Positions 26,474 to 37,458 of a stretch of 64,000 nt of DNA are shown one piece after another. The position numbers and the translations under genes were made by a program. Numbering within the stretch: position 1 is the first letter of the stretch; every line of letters begins with the position of its first letter. Below the pieces are notes generated by a model. It was not told where the DNA came from. It ran no database searches and saw only the letters and a list, made by a program, of their open reading frames with translations. Source of the DNA: Gammaproteobacteria bacterium (GTDB lineage Bacteria > Pseudomonadota > Gammaproteobacteria > SpSt-1174); NCBI GenBank assembly GCA_037388465.1, contig JARRKE010000002.1, positions 1 to 64,000 on the forward strand, given 5' to 3'.

Positions 26474-28822
26474 CTACGACGGCGTGTCGAGGCGGATCGA
26501 GAAATCCTCCCCACTCCAGTGCCCGTCCCCGTGGCGCTGCCAGGTGAAATCGACCTGCGTATGTCCGGACAGTTCCTGTGCCGTAAAGGAGGCCGCGTGC
26601 AACCCCAGGCCGGTTTCGCGGGTCTGACGGTCCGCGATGTGTTGCCAGCCGTCGTAGCCGAAGTGGAGCCGGGCCGGTTCGGGCAGCCAGATGGTCAGGG
26701 TCTGCCCCGGTGCGAGGCGGCTGATGGGTGCGGCAGGCGACCAGAAGGCCCGGTCGGCCTCGGGGCGCCGGCCGTGATAGCGGGCCCATACCGCGGTGGG
26801 GCAGTCGACGATACGCTCCTCCTGGCGCGAGGCGACGAGCTTGATGAATTCCGCGTGCGTCCAGGCCAGCGGCATGGCCGATCCCGTCGGGCGTCCGGGA
26901 TAAAGGCGCCGCCCGGGAATGGGCTCGCTGTCCCAGATCTGTTCGGGGAACATGCCCAGCCCGCCGGTCATGGCGCACATGGATTCGATCAGCGGCAAGG
27001 GGTCATAGCCGGCGGCGAGTTCGTAGTGCGCGCGTTCCCCCGTCAGCAGCGGCCAGGCCCGGCCCCGCCCGGCGCCGTCGTAGGGGCTGCCGTCGCGGTG
27101 TTCGCCATAGCCGTCGCCGTGGTAGCGGTACCAGCTCGGTCCGGTCGGGGTGTCCACCTTGAGCAGGGTATCGGCGATCTTGAGGCTGTCCAGGATCAGC
27201 GGATCATCCGCCTCGCGCAGACCGAAGCGCACCAGTTGCAGAAAGTCGGTGCCGACCTGTTCCTCGGCAGGCAGATGCGGGTCGTGGACGCGGTTCTTGA
27301 TCGGCAGGATCTGCCAGGCGGCCTGCTGGTCCCCGACGATGGGGCTGGGGGCGATGCGCATGTAATAGCGGGTTACCCCCAGGCGGCGGGCGAGGGCGGT
27401 ATCCGCTGCCGAGGTCCAGTGTTCCAGGTTGGCGTTCCAGAAGTCGGCCAGCGCCAGCGCATGGTCGCGCGCGGTATCGTCCAGAAAGCGGCTGCCGGCG
27501 ACCAGTGCGGCGATGCAGACGGACAGGGTGAAGGTGTTGACGCCCCGGTTTTCCTCCCAGCGATCCTGATCGCTGGCCGGCCCCTCGCGGGCGATGAACC
27601 CCAGGGCGGCGCGCACCATGCCGGCGACGCGAATGCCGTCCAGAGCGTTGCGCTCGGCCAGCATGGCCGCGAGCAGCACCGGGAAGGCGGCCTCGTCGAG
27701 TTGCACCCCCAGCCAGTAGGGCTTGCCGCCCAGCCATTGATTCTGGTTCCAGTGGCCGTCCTCGTGCTGGGTGGCGATGAGATAGCGCAGCACGTTGCGG
27801 GCCTCGGCCTCCGCGCCGAGCACCAGCAGGGCGCCGGCGCATTCGACCAGGTCACGCGGCCAGACCAGGTGGTATCCGCCGCGCACGTCGCGGCTGTCCC
27901 CCCAGGGAATGCTGAGGCTGGCGACCATGGCGCCGGGATAGGTGCGGTCCATGTGCGAGCGCAGCACCATGGCGGAGGTCTTGAACTGCGACTGCACCCG
28001 CGCCGGCAGCTGATGCAGATCCTGATCGCGGGTGTGCTGGCCGTGCCAGTGCAGCCAGTCCGTGGCGAAGTCCTCGAGGATGTTCACAAACGGCTGGGCC
28101 AGCGTCCCGGCCGCCAGCGTGGCGGCCGATTCCTTGCTGCTGCCTATGCCCAGCGCGAGCACGCTATGGCGTCCGATCTCGCCGGTCAGCATCACGTTGC
28201 CGGGGCCGGCCTGATCCCAGGCCCAGGTCAGTCGGCCGTGGTTGCGAAAGTCTTCCAGCCCGTCGCTCGCGCCGACATAGCCGGCGCTGGTGCGCTCAAA
28301 GGTGTCGCGTTGATCCCCGTTTGCCGCAAGCAAAGCAATGCCGAAGGGGCCCTGCTCGGCCCACAGCACGTTGCGTCCGTGATGGCGTTCCGCCCAGGCG
28401 AGATTGGCGTCGCCGCTTTCGCCGATCCGCGGGGTGAGCAGCACGTAGGGGCGCAGGGTGTCGTCTCCGGTGAGTTCGACCTCCACCAGCAGCACGTCGC
28501 GTACCGGATCCGGACAGACCTGCAGCCGCAACGTGAAGCGTGGGTGGTGATGCAGCATTTCGACGGCCGGCGTTCCGGGGCGCAGCAGGCGCAGGCGGGG
28601 ATCGGGCAGGGTCTTGATGTCGACCCAGAATCCCCGGCCGTCCGCGACCACGAAGTCCAGGTCGCGGATTTGCGGAATGTCGACCCGCGGGTAATACACC
28701 TCGGTCACGATGCCCTGTCCGATGGTGAACCACAGGCGGGCGCTGCGCAGGGCGCAGCCGACCAGGGACTTGTCGCCGGGGGCCCAGCGCGCTTCGCTGC
28801 CAGGCGCGCCCGGCGCCTTCAC
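26474..28822 (-). CDS. GH15 family glucoamylase (glucan 1,4-alpha-glucosidase)
   Basis: 782 residues from GTG 28822, which overlaps the upstream dedA stop by 4 bases. A longer in-frame opening upstream is only the dedA gene read out of frame. An N-terminal beta-sandwich domain (about residues 1-250) precedes the (alpha/alpha)6 barrel with YHLVWPRDLVECAGALL and RWEENRGVNTFTLSVCIAAL, which carries an active-site acid. The form matches the bacterial glucodextranase/glucoamylase type. No signal peptide is seen, so it may act on internal glycogen or maltodextrins, releasing glucose. It is the last gene of the transaldolase-zwf-dedA operon. Confidence 0.9.
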   Translation of the reverse strand: MKAPGAPGSEARWAPGDKSLVGCALRSARLWFTIGQGIVTEVYYPRVDIPQIRDLDFVVADGRGFWVDIKTLPDPRLRLLRPGTPAVEMLHHHPRFTLRLQVCPDPVRDVLLVEVELTGDDTLRPYVLLTPRIGESGDANLAWAERHHGRNVLWAEQGPFGIALLAANGDQRDTFERTSAGYVGASDGLEDFRNHGRLTWAWDQAGPGNVMLTGEIGRHSVLALGIGSSKESAATLAAGTLAQPFVNILEDFATDWLHWHGQHTRDQDLHQLPARVQSQFKTSAMVLRSHMDRTYPGAMVASLSIPWGDSRDVRGGYHLVWPRDLVECAGALLVLGAEAEARNVLRYLIATQHEDGHWNQNQWLGGKPYWLGVQLDEAAFPVLLAAMLAERNALDGIRVAGMVRAALGFIAREGPASDQDRWEENRGVNTFTLSVCIAALVAGSRFLDDTARDHALALADFWNANLEHWTSAADTALARRLGVTRYYMRIAPSPIVGDQQAAWQILPIKNRVHDPHLPAEEQVGTDFLQLVRFGLREADDPLILDSLKIADTLLKVDTPTGPSWYRYHGDGYGEHRDGSPYDGAGRGRAWPLLTGERAHYELAAGYDPLPLIESMCAMTGGLGMFPEQIWDSEPIPGRRLYPGRPTGSAMPLAWTHAEFIKLVASRQEERIVDCPTAVWARYHGRRPEADRAFWSPAAPISRLAPGQTLTIWLPEPARLHFGYDGWQHIADRQTRETGLGLHAASFTAQELSGHTQVDFTWQRHGDGHWSGEDFSIRLDTPS

Positions 28823-29436
28823 ACACCGTTCTCCGGGCGCGAACTGCGGCGATACAGCAAATAGGCGATCAGGAGCGCCAGTACCGCGAGCCCAGTCCCG
28901 ATGAGCCAGGGGCGGTAGCGATGGATCTGCTCCAGCAGGCCGCCGATGTGATGTCCGAGCTGGTAGGCCATCAGCGTCCATCCGCCCAGCCAACAGGCCA
29001 CCCCGATCAGGTTGGCCAGCAGGAAGCGCCGCCAGCGCATCTCCAGCATGCCGGCCGCGAGGCCGTGAGTTTGGCGCAGGCCGTCCAGAAAGGGGGCGGC
29101 GAGCACCAGACCGGCGCCGTAGCGCCCGAACAGGTTGTGCAGCCGATGCAGGTGACGGCGGTTGATGCCGATTCTGAGCAGCAGCCGGCGTTCGCCCAGG
29201 CGTCCGATGCCGTAGGCACCGTTGGCGCCGGCTACGGCACCCAGGCTCGCGGTAAGCAGCACGGTGGCCATGTTCATCTCGCCCTGGCTGGCGAGCAGGG
29301 TGGCGGCCAGCACCATGGTGAGGCCGGGCAGCGGAATGCCGAGAAATTCGAGGCCCACGGTGAGAAAGATGGCGGCGTAGCCGTAATGATCGAGCCACGG
29401 CGCAGCGGTGGCGAGGGCATGGTGCAGAAAGGGCAT
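28819..29436 (-). CDS. DedA-family membrane protein
   Basis: 205 residues with four to five membrane segments. DedA features are the GLEFLGIPLPG segment, the GAVAGANGAYGIGRLGERR loop and FGRYGAGLVLAAPFLDGLRQTHGLAAGMLEM. DedA proteins are lipid-carrier flippases or otherwise maintain envelope homeostasis. It lies 6 bases after zwf and overlaps the glucoamylase start, so it is a true member of this sugar operon, an unusual setting. Its role there is unknown. Confidence 0.9.
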   Translation of the reverse strand: MPFLHHALATAAPWLDHYGYAAIFLTVGLEFLGIPLPGLTMVLAATLLASQGEMNMATVLLTASLGAVAGANGAYGIGRLGERRLLLRIGINRRHLHRLHNLFGRYGAGLVLAAPFLDGLRQTHGLAAGMLEMRWRRFLLANLIGVACWLGGWTLMAYQLGHHIGGLLEQIHRYRPWLIGTGLAVLALLIAYLLYRRSSRPENGV

Positions 29437-29442
29437 GGCCTA

Positions 29443-30933
29443 TTATGCCGTATCGCCATCGGGCTCCCCATCCTGCAATGTGGTGAACAACCGTTCCGCC
29501 GCCTCGGGACCCCGACTGCCCGCGGGGTAATTCGGAAAATCCTCCGCCGTTGTCGCCGCCCAGTGGTCCAGCACCGGCTGCACCAGGCGCCAGGCCGCTT
29601 CCGCCTGGTCGGCGCGCATGAACAGGGTGGCGTCTCCGTGCAGGGCGTCGTGGATCAGGGTTTCGTAGGCGGTGGGCTCATGGCCCTGGAAGGATTCCTG
29701 ATAATCGAACTTCATGTTGACGTCCTGCAGACGCAGTGGCTGGCCCGGCGCCTTGGCATGAAAACGCAGGCTGATGCCCTCCTGCGGCTGCAGGTGCAGG
29801 CACAGGCAGTCGCGATGCGTGCCGTCGCGGGCAGTCGCCGGGAAAGCGCGGTGCGGTGTGGGTTTGAAGTGAATGCGGATCTCGGAGCGTTTTTCGTCCA
29901 GACGTTTGCCGGTGCGCAGAATGAACGGCACGCCTTCCCAGCGCCAGTTGTCGATATGCAGGCGCAGGGCGGCAAAGGTCTCGGTGTTGGAATCGGCGGC
30001 CACCCCCGTTTCCTCCCGGTAACCGGGCACCGGTTTGCCGGCGATGCGCCCGGCGGCGTACTGGCCGCGTACCGCGTGCGCGTGGGCGCGTTCGATGGGG
30101 CGCAGGGCGTACATGACGTCCATCTTGCGGTTGCGGAGGTCCTCGGCCTCATAGGTTGCGGGCGGCTCCATGGCGACCAGCGTGAGCAGCTGGATGAGAT
30201 GGTTCTGGATCATGTCGCGCAGGGCGCCGGCCTTTTCGTAATAGCCGGCACGGTGCTCCACGCCGAGCGATTCGGAAACGTCCACCACCACCTGGCGAAT
30301 GTACTGGCGGTTCCACAGGGGTTCGAAGATCGGGTTGGCGAAGCGCAGCGCGAGAATGTTCTGTACCGTTTCTTTGCCCAGGAAGTGATCGATGCGATAG
30401 ATCTGAGTTTCCTCGAAACCTTCGCGCAGGGTTTCGTTCAACATGCGAAAGCTGTCGATGTCGTATCCCAACGGTTTTTCCACGATCAGCCGGGTGCGTT
30501 TGACCGGGCGGTTCAGTTCCGCCGTGGTCAGTCCCTTGGCGATGGGCGCGAACAGGCTCGGCGGCACCGCGGTGTAGAAGATGCGGTGTGCCTTGCCCGC
30601 CTGTTTCTCGAAGTCGGCGATCGGTGCCCGCAGCGTCTTGAAGTCCTGCGGGTCGGTTGCATCCAGCGCCTGGCATGCAAGATGGGACATGAAGTCGCGC
30701 CAGGTCTTCGTATCGAACACGTCGGAATGCTTCGCGAAGCCCTGCCAGTGCTTGCCGAGCGCCTGGGGGGAAAGCGCCTCGCGATCCACAGCCAGGAGCC
30801 GGAAAGGTTGCGGCAGCTTGTCCTGGTGGTAGAGCGCATACAGGGCGGGGATGACCAGCCGGGCGGCCAGGTCGCCGCCTGCGCCGAACAGGACGAGTAT
30901 CCCTGCCTGTCTGTCGGCGGCGCCTGCCGTCAT
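29443..30933 (-). CDS. zwf: Glucose-6-phosphate 1-dehydrogenase
   Basis: 496 residues from ATG 30933; the open frame upstream of this belongs to the transaldolase gene in another frame. The NADP-binding start ILVLFGAGGDLAARLVIPALY and the catalytic YRIDHFLGKETVQN are clear; GDLA replaces the commoner GDLT. It oxidises glucose-6-phosphate to the lactone, making NADPH at the head of the oxidative pentose-phosphate route. It starts 5 bases after the transaldolase stop. No lactonase or 6-phosphogluconate dehydrogenase gene is next to it. Confidence 0.96.
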   Translation of the reverse strand: MTAGAADRQAGILVLFGAGGDLAARLVIPALYALYHQDKLPQPFRLLAVDREALSPQALGKHWQGFAKHSDVFDTKTWRDFMSHLACQALDATDPQDFKTLRAPIADFEKQAGKAHRIFYTAVPPSLFAPIAKGLTTAELNRPVKRTRLIVEKPLGYDIDSFRMLNETLREGFEETQIYRIDHFLGKETVQNILALRFANPIFEPLWNRQYIRQVVVDVSESLGVEHRAGYYEKAGALRDMIQNHLIQLLTLVAMEPPATYEAEDLRNRKMDVMYALRPIERAHAHAVRGQYAAGRIAGKPVPGYREETGVAADSNTETFAALRLHIDNWRWEGVPFILRTGKRLDEKRSEIRIHFKPTPHRAFPATARDGTHRDCLCLHLQPQEGISLRFHAKAPGQPLRLQDVNMKFDYQESFQGHEPTAYETLIHDALHGDATLFMRADQAEAAWRLVQPVLDHWAATTAEDFPNYPAGSRGPEAAERLFTTLQDGEPDGDTA

Positions 30934-30938
30934 GCCGG

Positions 30939-32069
30939 TCAGCCGGCCGCCCGTTTGGGCTGTCCGGCCTGGGCGGCGATGGTGTCGAGCAGATGCCGGT
31001 ACGCGTGCTCGAACTTGTCGAGCCCCTGATGTTCGAGTTCCACGCTGATGGGGTTGAGGTCGATGCCGTGATGGGCGAGTGCCTCGAGCACCGCCGGCGC
31101 CTGCTTCATGGTGTCGTGGATGCGTGCCTGCGGATTTCCATGATCTCGATAGGCCGCCAGGGTATCGAGCGGGACCGTGTTCACGGTTTCCGGCCCGATC
31201 AGGGCCTCGATGTATTTGACGTCGCTGTAGGCCGGATTCTTGGTGCTGGTGCTGGCCCATAGCAGCCGCTGCGGGCGGGCGCCGTGTGCGGCCAGGCCCT
31301 GCCAGACATCGCCCTGATGAAAGGTTTGTTCGTAGTGCCGGTAGGCGAGGCCGGCGCAGGCCAGCGCGGCATGGCCCTGCAGATCCTCGGTCGCGGGACC
31401 GTCGTTTTCCGTAAGCAGTTCATCGACGCGGGTGTCGATGCGGCTGAGGAAGAAGCTCGCCACGGAGGCGATCTGGCCGATTGGAAAACCCCGTTCCAGC
31501 CGGTCGCTCAGGCCGTTGATATAGGCCTGCTGAACCTCGAGGTAGCGCTGCACGGAAAACAACAGGGTGACGTTGACGTTGATCCCGTCCGCCGTGAGCG
31601 TGCGGATCGCCCCGAGTCCCTCCAGGGTGGCGGGCACCTTGATCATGGCGTTGGGGCGGCCGATCAGTTCCCAGAGCCGACGCGCCGTTTTCACCGTGGC
31701 GTCCGCATCGCGGGCCAGATCCGGCGGCACTTCCAGGCTGACGTAGCCGTCGCCGCCCTGCGCCCGATCGTACAGCGGCCGCAGCACATCCGCGGCCGCC
31801 CGGACGTCGTCGAGCGTGATCCGTTCGTAGATCTCGGTGGGGGCGTGTCCTTGCGCGGCCAGGGTCTGGATCTGCTGCTGGTATTCGCGATGCCTGTCCA
31901 CGGCCTCTGCGAAAATAGACGGGTTGGTGGTGACCCCGCGCACACCGTCCTGTTCGATCAGGCAGGCGAGGGTGTTGTCCTCGAGCATCTGGCGGTCGAT
32001 GTGATCGACCCAGATCGACTGGCCGAGGGCATGGAGTCTTGCCAGGGGATTGGGGGATGCTTCGCTCAT
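30939..32069 (-). CDS. tal: Transaldolase
   Basis: 376 residues. Motifs include GVTTNPSIFAEAV near residue 45 and the Schiff-base lysine Lys144 in NAMIKVPAT. This is the longer transaldolase class found in cyanobacteria, actinobacteria and many autotrophs. It exchanges three-carbon units between sugar phosphates and links the pentose pathway to glycolysis. It is the first gene of a four-gene operon (tal-zwf-dedA-glucoamylase). An AGGAG site precedes the ATG, and a sigma-54 promoter lies about 42 bases upstream of it. Confidence 0.95.
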   Translation of the reverse strand: MSEASPNPLARLHALGQSIWVDHIDRQMLEDNTLACLIEQDGVRGVTTNPSIFAEAVDRHREYQQQIQTLAAQGHAPTEIYERITLDDVRAAADVLRPLYDRAQGGDGYVSLEVPPDLARDADATVKTARRLWELIGRPNAMIKVPATLEGLGAIRTLTADGINVNVTLLFSVQRYLEVQQAYINGLSDRLERGFPIGQIASVASFFLSRIDTRVDELLTENDGPATEDLQGHAALACAGLAYRHYEQTFHQGDVWQGLAAHGARPQRLLWASTSTKNPAYSDVKYIEALIGPETVNTVPLDTLAAYRDHGNPQARIHDTMKQAPAVLEALAHHGIDLNPISVELEHQGLDKFEHAYRHLLDTIAAQAGQPKRAAG

Positions 32070-32110
32070 CTTGGCTCTCCTCTCTGAGTCGTGGCCTTTC
32101 CCTGATATGA

Positions 32111-32126
32111 AGCAAAAGGGATACCA
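32111..32126 (-). promoter_or_regulatory. Sigma-54 promoter of the tal-zwf-dedA-glucoamylase operon
   Basis: On the minus strand TGGTATCCCTTTTGCT matches the -24/-12 consensus TGGCACG-N4-TTGCW. The GG-N10-GC spacing is exact and the TTGCT half is perfect. Transcription would start near 32100, leaving a leader of about 30 bases with AGGAG before tal. A sigma-54-dependent activator is encoded 165 bases away (32291-33685). Confidence 0.75.
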
Positions 32127-32156
32127 GTCGCTGATTTCTCCATAATCAGTCGGTTA

Positions 32157-32239
32157 GGACTGGCAGTGGACCAGATGTCCACATGGTCGGCCCGGTATTG
32201 GTTGATATGTACCGGACAGGATGTCTTTCCTGTTCGTCC
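32157..32239. promoter_or_regulatory. Candidate activator-binding repeats upstream of the sigma-54 promoter
   Basis: GTGGAC (32166-32171) and GTCCAC (32177-32182) form a perfect dyad. A second dyad, ACAGGA/TCCTGT, spans 32216-32233. GGAC/GTCC half-sites recur at 32157, 32168, 32177, 32214 and 32236. They lie about 60-140 bases upstream of the predicted start of transcription, the usual range of enhancer sites for sigma-54 activators. Confidence 0.45.
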
Positions 32240-32290
32240 CTGAACCGCTCTGCGAGCGGAGGCGTATGGCCCTCCGGCCTGCGCAGCGGG

Positions 32291-33674
<1,384 letters not shown>

Positions 33675-33685
<11 letters not shown>

Positions 33686-35147
33686 GGCTTAGGCAGGGCA
33701 GTCTCAGGGTGACGCAGGCGCCTCCCGTGGGTTTGTTGCTGAGTTCGATTTGCCCGCCCAGATCGCGGGCGAAGCGTTCGACCATGGACAGGCCAAGCCC
33801 GGTGCCGTTGGCCCGGCCGCTGACGAAGGGGCGAATGCCGTGTTCGATCAGGGTGTCGGGAAAACCTGGTCCGTTATCGCTGACGCGCAGGACGAGTTTT
33901 CCGCTGTCCGGTTCCGCGGACAGGATGATCTGCCCCTCGCGTGCGCCGATTGCGTGTTCTGCATTCAGCACCAGATTGATGAGGGTCTGGCGCAGGCGAT
34001 CCTCCGGCACCAGGCACCGCAGCCCCTGGGCCACGTCGTGGTCGAGACGAATGTTCTCAGGTGTTTGATAGCGAACCAGGCTCAGGAGTTCCTTGATGGT
34101 GGTGTTCAGTTCCACCTTGCGGGCCGCCTCGGGCTGGTGATGGCTTTGATCCAGCAGGCTGTTGATGAGCTGGGTGATGCGGTGTAACTCCCTGATGACC
34201 AGTTCCAGGCGTTCGCAATGTTCGGGGTTGTCGGTCTCCTGCAAAAGATTGCTGAGCGCCATCTGGATGCCGGCCATCGGATTGCGCAGTTCGTGCGCGA
34301 AACGGGCGGTGACCTCCCCGACGGCGGCGAGGCGCTCGGAGTTCGCCAGCGTGCGCTGCAGCTGGAGCAGGGTCTGGGTGGCGCTGCGCACCTGCGCCTC
34401 CAGGTCGGCGTGCCGGCTGCGGTGTTCGGCCTCGAGCTCCGCCAGCCGGCTGACCAGAACGTTGTAGTTCTGTATCAGCGGCTCGATCAGCGGGTCCGCC
34501 CCCTGTGCGTTCGCTGTGCTGTAATCCTGTTTCGCCAGCAGCGACATGAGCGTGCTGAGATTGTCCAACGGCAGCAGGATGCGTTTGCGCAAAATGAACA
34601 GGGCCAGCAATGAGGCCAACGGAAGCAGGATCACGATGGCCAGGGCGATATGGAATTCGAGTTCGGTATTGCGCCGCACCTCGCTGAGCAGTTGCTCGTG
34701 GGCGCGGGTCTCCTGGGTGATGACCTGGCGTAGCTGGCCCAGGGTCAGAATCAACGCCTCCTCGGGTTTGTCCTGCAGGTTGCTGAGCGCCTGACGCGCG
34801 AGTTTGAGATGGGCGCTGGTCTGCGGCAGCAGGTGCTGCGCGTCGTTCATGATTTGCGTGACCTCGCCGCGCAGGTGATGCAGCTGTGCAACCGACACCG
34901 ATGTGCCCTGGCTCAGGCTGCGTACCAGTTCCTCCTGCAGCCGGAGCTGAGCGTCCTGCACGCGACTCAGTTCGCGCAGATGGGTGCTCAGGGGTTCCAG
35001 ACGATGCACGTTCAGCCAGGAGATGCCGACCAGCAGTCCCAGCGCGACCAGCAGCAGGCAAAAGCTGATCAGGCTCGGCAGCCAGATCGAGCGGTAAGGG
35101 CTGGTGCGCAGCCGTTTCCCCAGCGATTGCGTGTCAGGCCCGTTCAT
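33675..35147 (-). CDS. Membrane sensor histidine kinase
   Basis: 490 residues from ATG 35147; a GTG at 35171 would add eight residues. Two membrane helices (about 20-45 and 160-185) frame a periplasmic helical sensor region without a known domain. A HAMP-like linker and coiled coil lead to the H-box ARFAHELRNPMAGIQMALSNL, the N-box LINLVLNAEHAI, and the ATP-binding DNGPGFP and GTGLGLSMVERF. It phosphorylates the regulator encoded directly downstream. The signal is unknown. It overlaps the preceding PsiE-like gene by 14 bases. Confidence 0.92.
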
Positions 35148-35646
35148 CGTCAGGGCGTTTCTTCGTATCACGGAACAGGGCGTCCGATTCGGTTCGCAGG
35201 GCGAACTGGGTGACGCGCAGATACACGCCGAGCCCGATGATCATGAGCGTGCCTGAAAGCAGCAGCAGGGACGGATAGATGAGCAGCTTCATATCCATCT
35301 TGCCGGCCTTGAAGATATAGACCAGCGATTCCATGCAAACCGCAATGGCGATGATCGACACGAATTTGCTCAGACTGCGGCGCATTTCCACGGTGCTGGA
35401 GCGTGGCGAACGCCGTCGCATGACCTCCTCTTCGAGCAGGAACTTGGCGACGTCGACCAATGCGACCGAGATGACGATGACGCCGATGGCGTTGAGCAGT
35501 TCGTCCGTCACAAAATCGCGCCCGGCGTGCATGGCGACCCAGACCTCAAACAGGCCGTAGGACACCAGCAGCAATGCCACGGTGATGAGAATCAGGCTCA
35601 CCGCGAGATAAAAGTAGCGTGGCAGTGCGGCAACCAGCCAGAACAT
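35134..35646 (-). CDS. Four-helix membrane protein, PsiE-like
   Basis: 170 residues with four membrane helices (about 9-33, 50-70, 93-112 and 122-148) and a polar C-terminus. It resembles the PsiE (phosphate-starvation-inducible E) family in length and helix pattern, but I cannot confirm this by search. It is the first gene of an overlapping three-gene unit with the histidine kinase and response regulator. It could therefore be a membrane partner of the kinase, or simply a member of its stress response. Confidence 0.6.
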   Translation of the reverse strand: MFWLVAALPRYFYLAVSLILITVALLLVSYGLFEVWVAMHAGRDFVTDELLNAIGVIVISVALVDVAKFLLEEEVMRRRSPRSSTVEMRRSLSKFVSIIAIAVCMESLVYIFKAGKMDMKLLIYPSLLLLSGTLMIIGLGVYLRVTQFALRTESDALFRDTKKRPDDERA

Positions 35647-35789
35647 GGTCAGTACCCCGTGCCGCAGGCGGGCACTGGGTGGCGAAATCGTAGTGCAGCG
35701 GGCATGTGATGGCGTGCTCCTGTGGTAGTGAGTCCGTAAGCGGTTTTGTGCGGGTCCGCAGCGGGCGCATTCGCTTTGTCTTCTGGTTT

Positions 35790-36764
35790 TTATGACTTGG
35801 CTTGCGGCCTTGCGTTCGATTCGTGTTGGTGAATTCTGGAAAGCAGGGCGGCACGCAGTTTGACGAGTTCCGCCATGGTGTCGTGCCCGGCGGTGGCGAG
35901 TTTGGAGGCCGTTTCGGCCAGCACCCGCTCGCCCGCGGTTTTCCGCAGGTCGTTTGCCGCCATGGCGAGATCATGGCGGGCGCGCGATTTGTGCCAGGGC
36001 CAGGTGTAGTAGGCGTCCACGACGTCGTAGTAGGCCAGGACGAGGCCGTGCGATTCGCTGCGTGTCAGCCACTCGGTCAGGCCGATGGCGTGGCGGGTCG
36101 CTTCGCGCACCGCGTGCCAGTCGACCTCGGGCAGGGTCGCCGAGCGCAGGGCGGCGTTGACGTCTTCGCGCACGTGGTTCAGGGGGATGACCTCGAAGCG
36201 GTAGTCGATCACGTCCAGCAGGTCGTTGAGCCGCGCGGTGGCGATTTTGCGTTCCGCGCGCGAGGTCGCCTGTTGTCCCTGGCGGAGATCGTCAAGCAGC
36301 CGGGCCCGTGTCTTGGGGTCGGCGCCGACCAGCACGTCGGAGAGTTCGGCATGAACGGGTATCCATAAATCGGCCGCGGGACGTTTGCTTTGATCTTCGA
36401 GATCGGTGCGGATGATATCGGTCTGCGCCCTGACCGAAGCCAGCTCGGGTGACGCATCGAGATCGCCGATCCGGTCGTGTGCCGCGCGCAGGTAGAGGAG
36501 GGTGTTTTGAATGTCCCGGTTCTGTTCGCTTTCCAGGCTGCGTTGCAGATCGTGGTAGATATCGCGCCCATCGCTCAGCAGCTTGAGACTGAAGTCGGCA
36601 GGGATGCCGCGTATGTCCATGACGTTTTCCCCGCCCTGGTTTCCGTCGTCGACATGAAGAGACGTCGCAGCCCGTACGGTTGATGCACAGGCGATCGTCA
36701 GGCCGATGCAGGCGGCCGCGAGGACGAATTTGAAGCGTGGAATGGCGAAGTGCAGTCGTGTCAT
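35790..36764 (-). CDS. Exported helical protein, YfdX-like
   Basis: 324 residues from ATG 36764, chosen because AGGAG lies 9-13 bases upstream and a signal peptide follows (residues 12-32, ending VRAA). The mature protein is helical, with the stretches ADLWIPVHAELSDVLVG, RFEVIPLNHVREDVNAAL and YYDVVDAYYTWPWHK. This is reminiscent of the YfdX family (acid or stress-linked periplasmic proteins), though the match is from memory of the pattern only. No membrane segment besides the leader. It stands alone, 143 bases before the PsiE-like gene on the same strand. Confidence 0.6.
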   Translation of the reverse strand: MTRLHFAIPRFKFVLAAACIGLTIACASTVRAATSLHVDDGNQGGENVMDIRGIPADFSLKLLSDGRDIYHDLQRSLESEQNRDIQNTLLYLRAAHDRIGDLDASPELASVRAQTDIIRTDLEDQSKRPAADLWIPVHAELSDVLVGADPKTRARLLDDLRQGQQATSRAERKIATARLNDLLDVIDYRFEVIPLNHVREDVNAALRSATLPEVDWHAVREATRHAIGLTEWLTRSESHGLVLAYYDVVDAYYTWPWHKSRARHDLAMAANDLRKTAGERVLAETASKLATAGHDTMAELVKLRAALLSRIHQHESNARPQAKS

Positions 36765-37057
36765 GCGTTCACTCCTGACGGGTCCAATTTTCACCATGTA
36801 TCCCTGATGCGCACCAAGCCGGTGCGAAAGTTGTGCTTTCCGGATGTATCGTCTGCCTTGAACCAAGCAGTATTCGTTCCACGTGTGGCGGGTGCGTAAA
36901 CCCTTGGCGTGGTTGAAAGAGGATGAAAACAGGAGAGAAGAACGGGGCAAATCAACCAGTTTGAATGGTTGATTTGAGCCGGCGACGGGTTGAATCGTGC
37001 CGCCGTTACGTCAGCATGGAACCCGCTGCCGTCATGGCCGGGATGGCTACCGCGAGG
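36765..37057. other. Gap with a perfect 11-bp hairpin
   Basis: No gene is supported here. CAAATCAACCA (36948-36958) and TGGTTGATTTG (36966-36976) form a perfect inverted repeat with a 7-base loop and no T-run. It lies 82 bases after the end of the small membrane protein gene (minus strand) and 184 bases before the YfdX-like start. It could be an mRNA 3' hairpin or an operator. The promoter of the YfdX-like gene should lie in 36780-36930. Confidence 0.5.
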
Positions 37058-37285
37058 TCAGCGATCCTCGAAATGACGGATGAGCAGGTGCAATTCCGCC
37101 GTGTCCAGCGGCGGCAATGGCGCCCAATGGGCGATTTTGGCACAGCACAACAGGCCGAGCCCGAATAGCCAGAACAGACTGAACAGCAAAAGAAACACAC
37201 CAAAATCCAGGATGACGAATAGCGTTATCGGGACGATGATGAACAGTCCCAGTATTCGTAAGGATGAATCGGTGAGTGATTCCAT
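37058..37285 (-). CDS. Small two-helix membrane protein of unknown function
   Basis: 75 residues from ATG 37285, preceded by GGAGG at a good distance; longer in-frame starts upstream lack one. Residues 10-50 form two adjacent hydrophobic helices including a CC pair (LLCCAKIAHW), and the C-terminus is polar. I do not recognise the family. It lies 173 bases after the cytochrome c gene on the same strand. Short membrane proteins like this may be subunits or regulators, but nothing here points to a partner. Confidence 0.6.
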   Translation of the reverse strand: MESLTDSSLRILGLFIIVPITLFVILDFGVFLLLFSLFWLFGLGLLCCAKIAHWAPLPPLDTAELHLLIRHFEDR

Positions 37286-37458
37286 GATCGCTTTCCTCCA
37301 GGCAAACGGCGCGATTGACATCGGCAGTTCAGACCCGTCGGGTCGAGACCCGACACGGAAGAAAAGATGCACAAAGCACGCCATGATCCGAAAGGGCCGG
37401 ATCATGGCTGACAGAAGCAAACAACCGAGCGTTTATCACGCCCGGTTGGGGAGGGGAC

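Noticed and set aside
28823-29398. N-terminal extension of the glucoamylase frame to 974 residues
   Set aside because: This stretch is the dedA gene read in another frame. The GTG at 28822 overlapping the dedA stop is the better start.
26462-31029. Two long plus-strand frames (800 and 702 codons) opposite the glucoamylase, dedA and zwf genes
   Set aside because: Shadows of the real minus-strand genes, which have catalytic motifs and overlapping starts.
35546-35974. 142-codon minus-strand frame between the PsiE-like and YfdX-like genes
   Set aside because: Overlaps both neighbours in a different frame, with composition unlike a protein.
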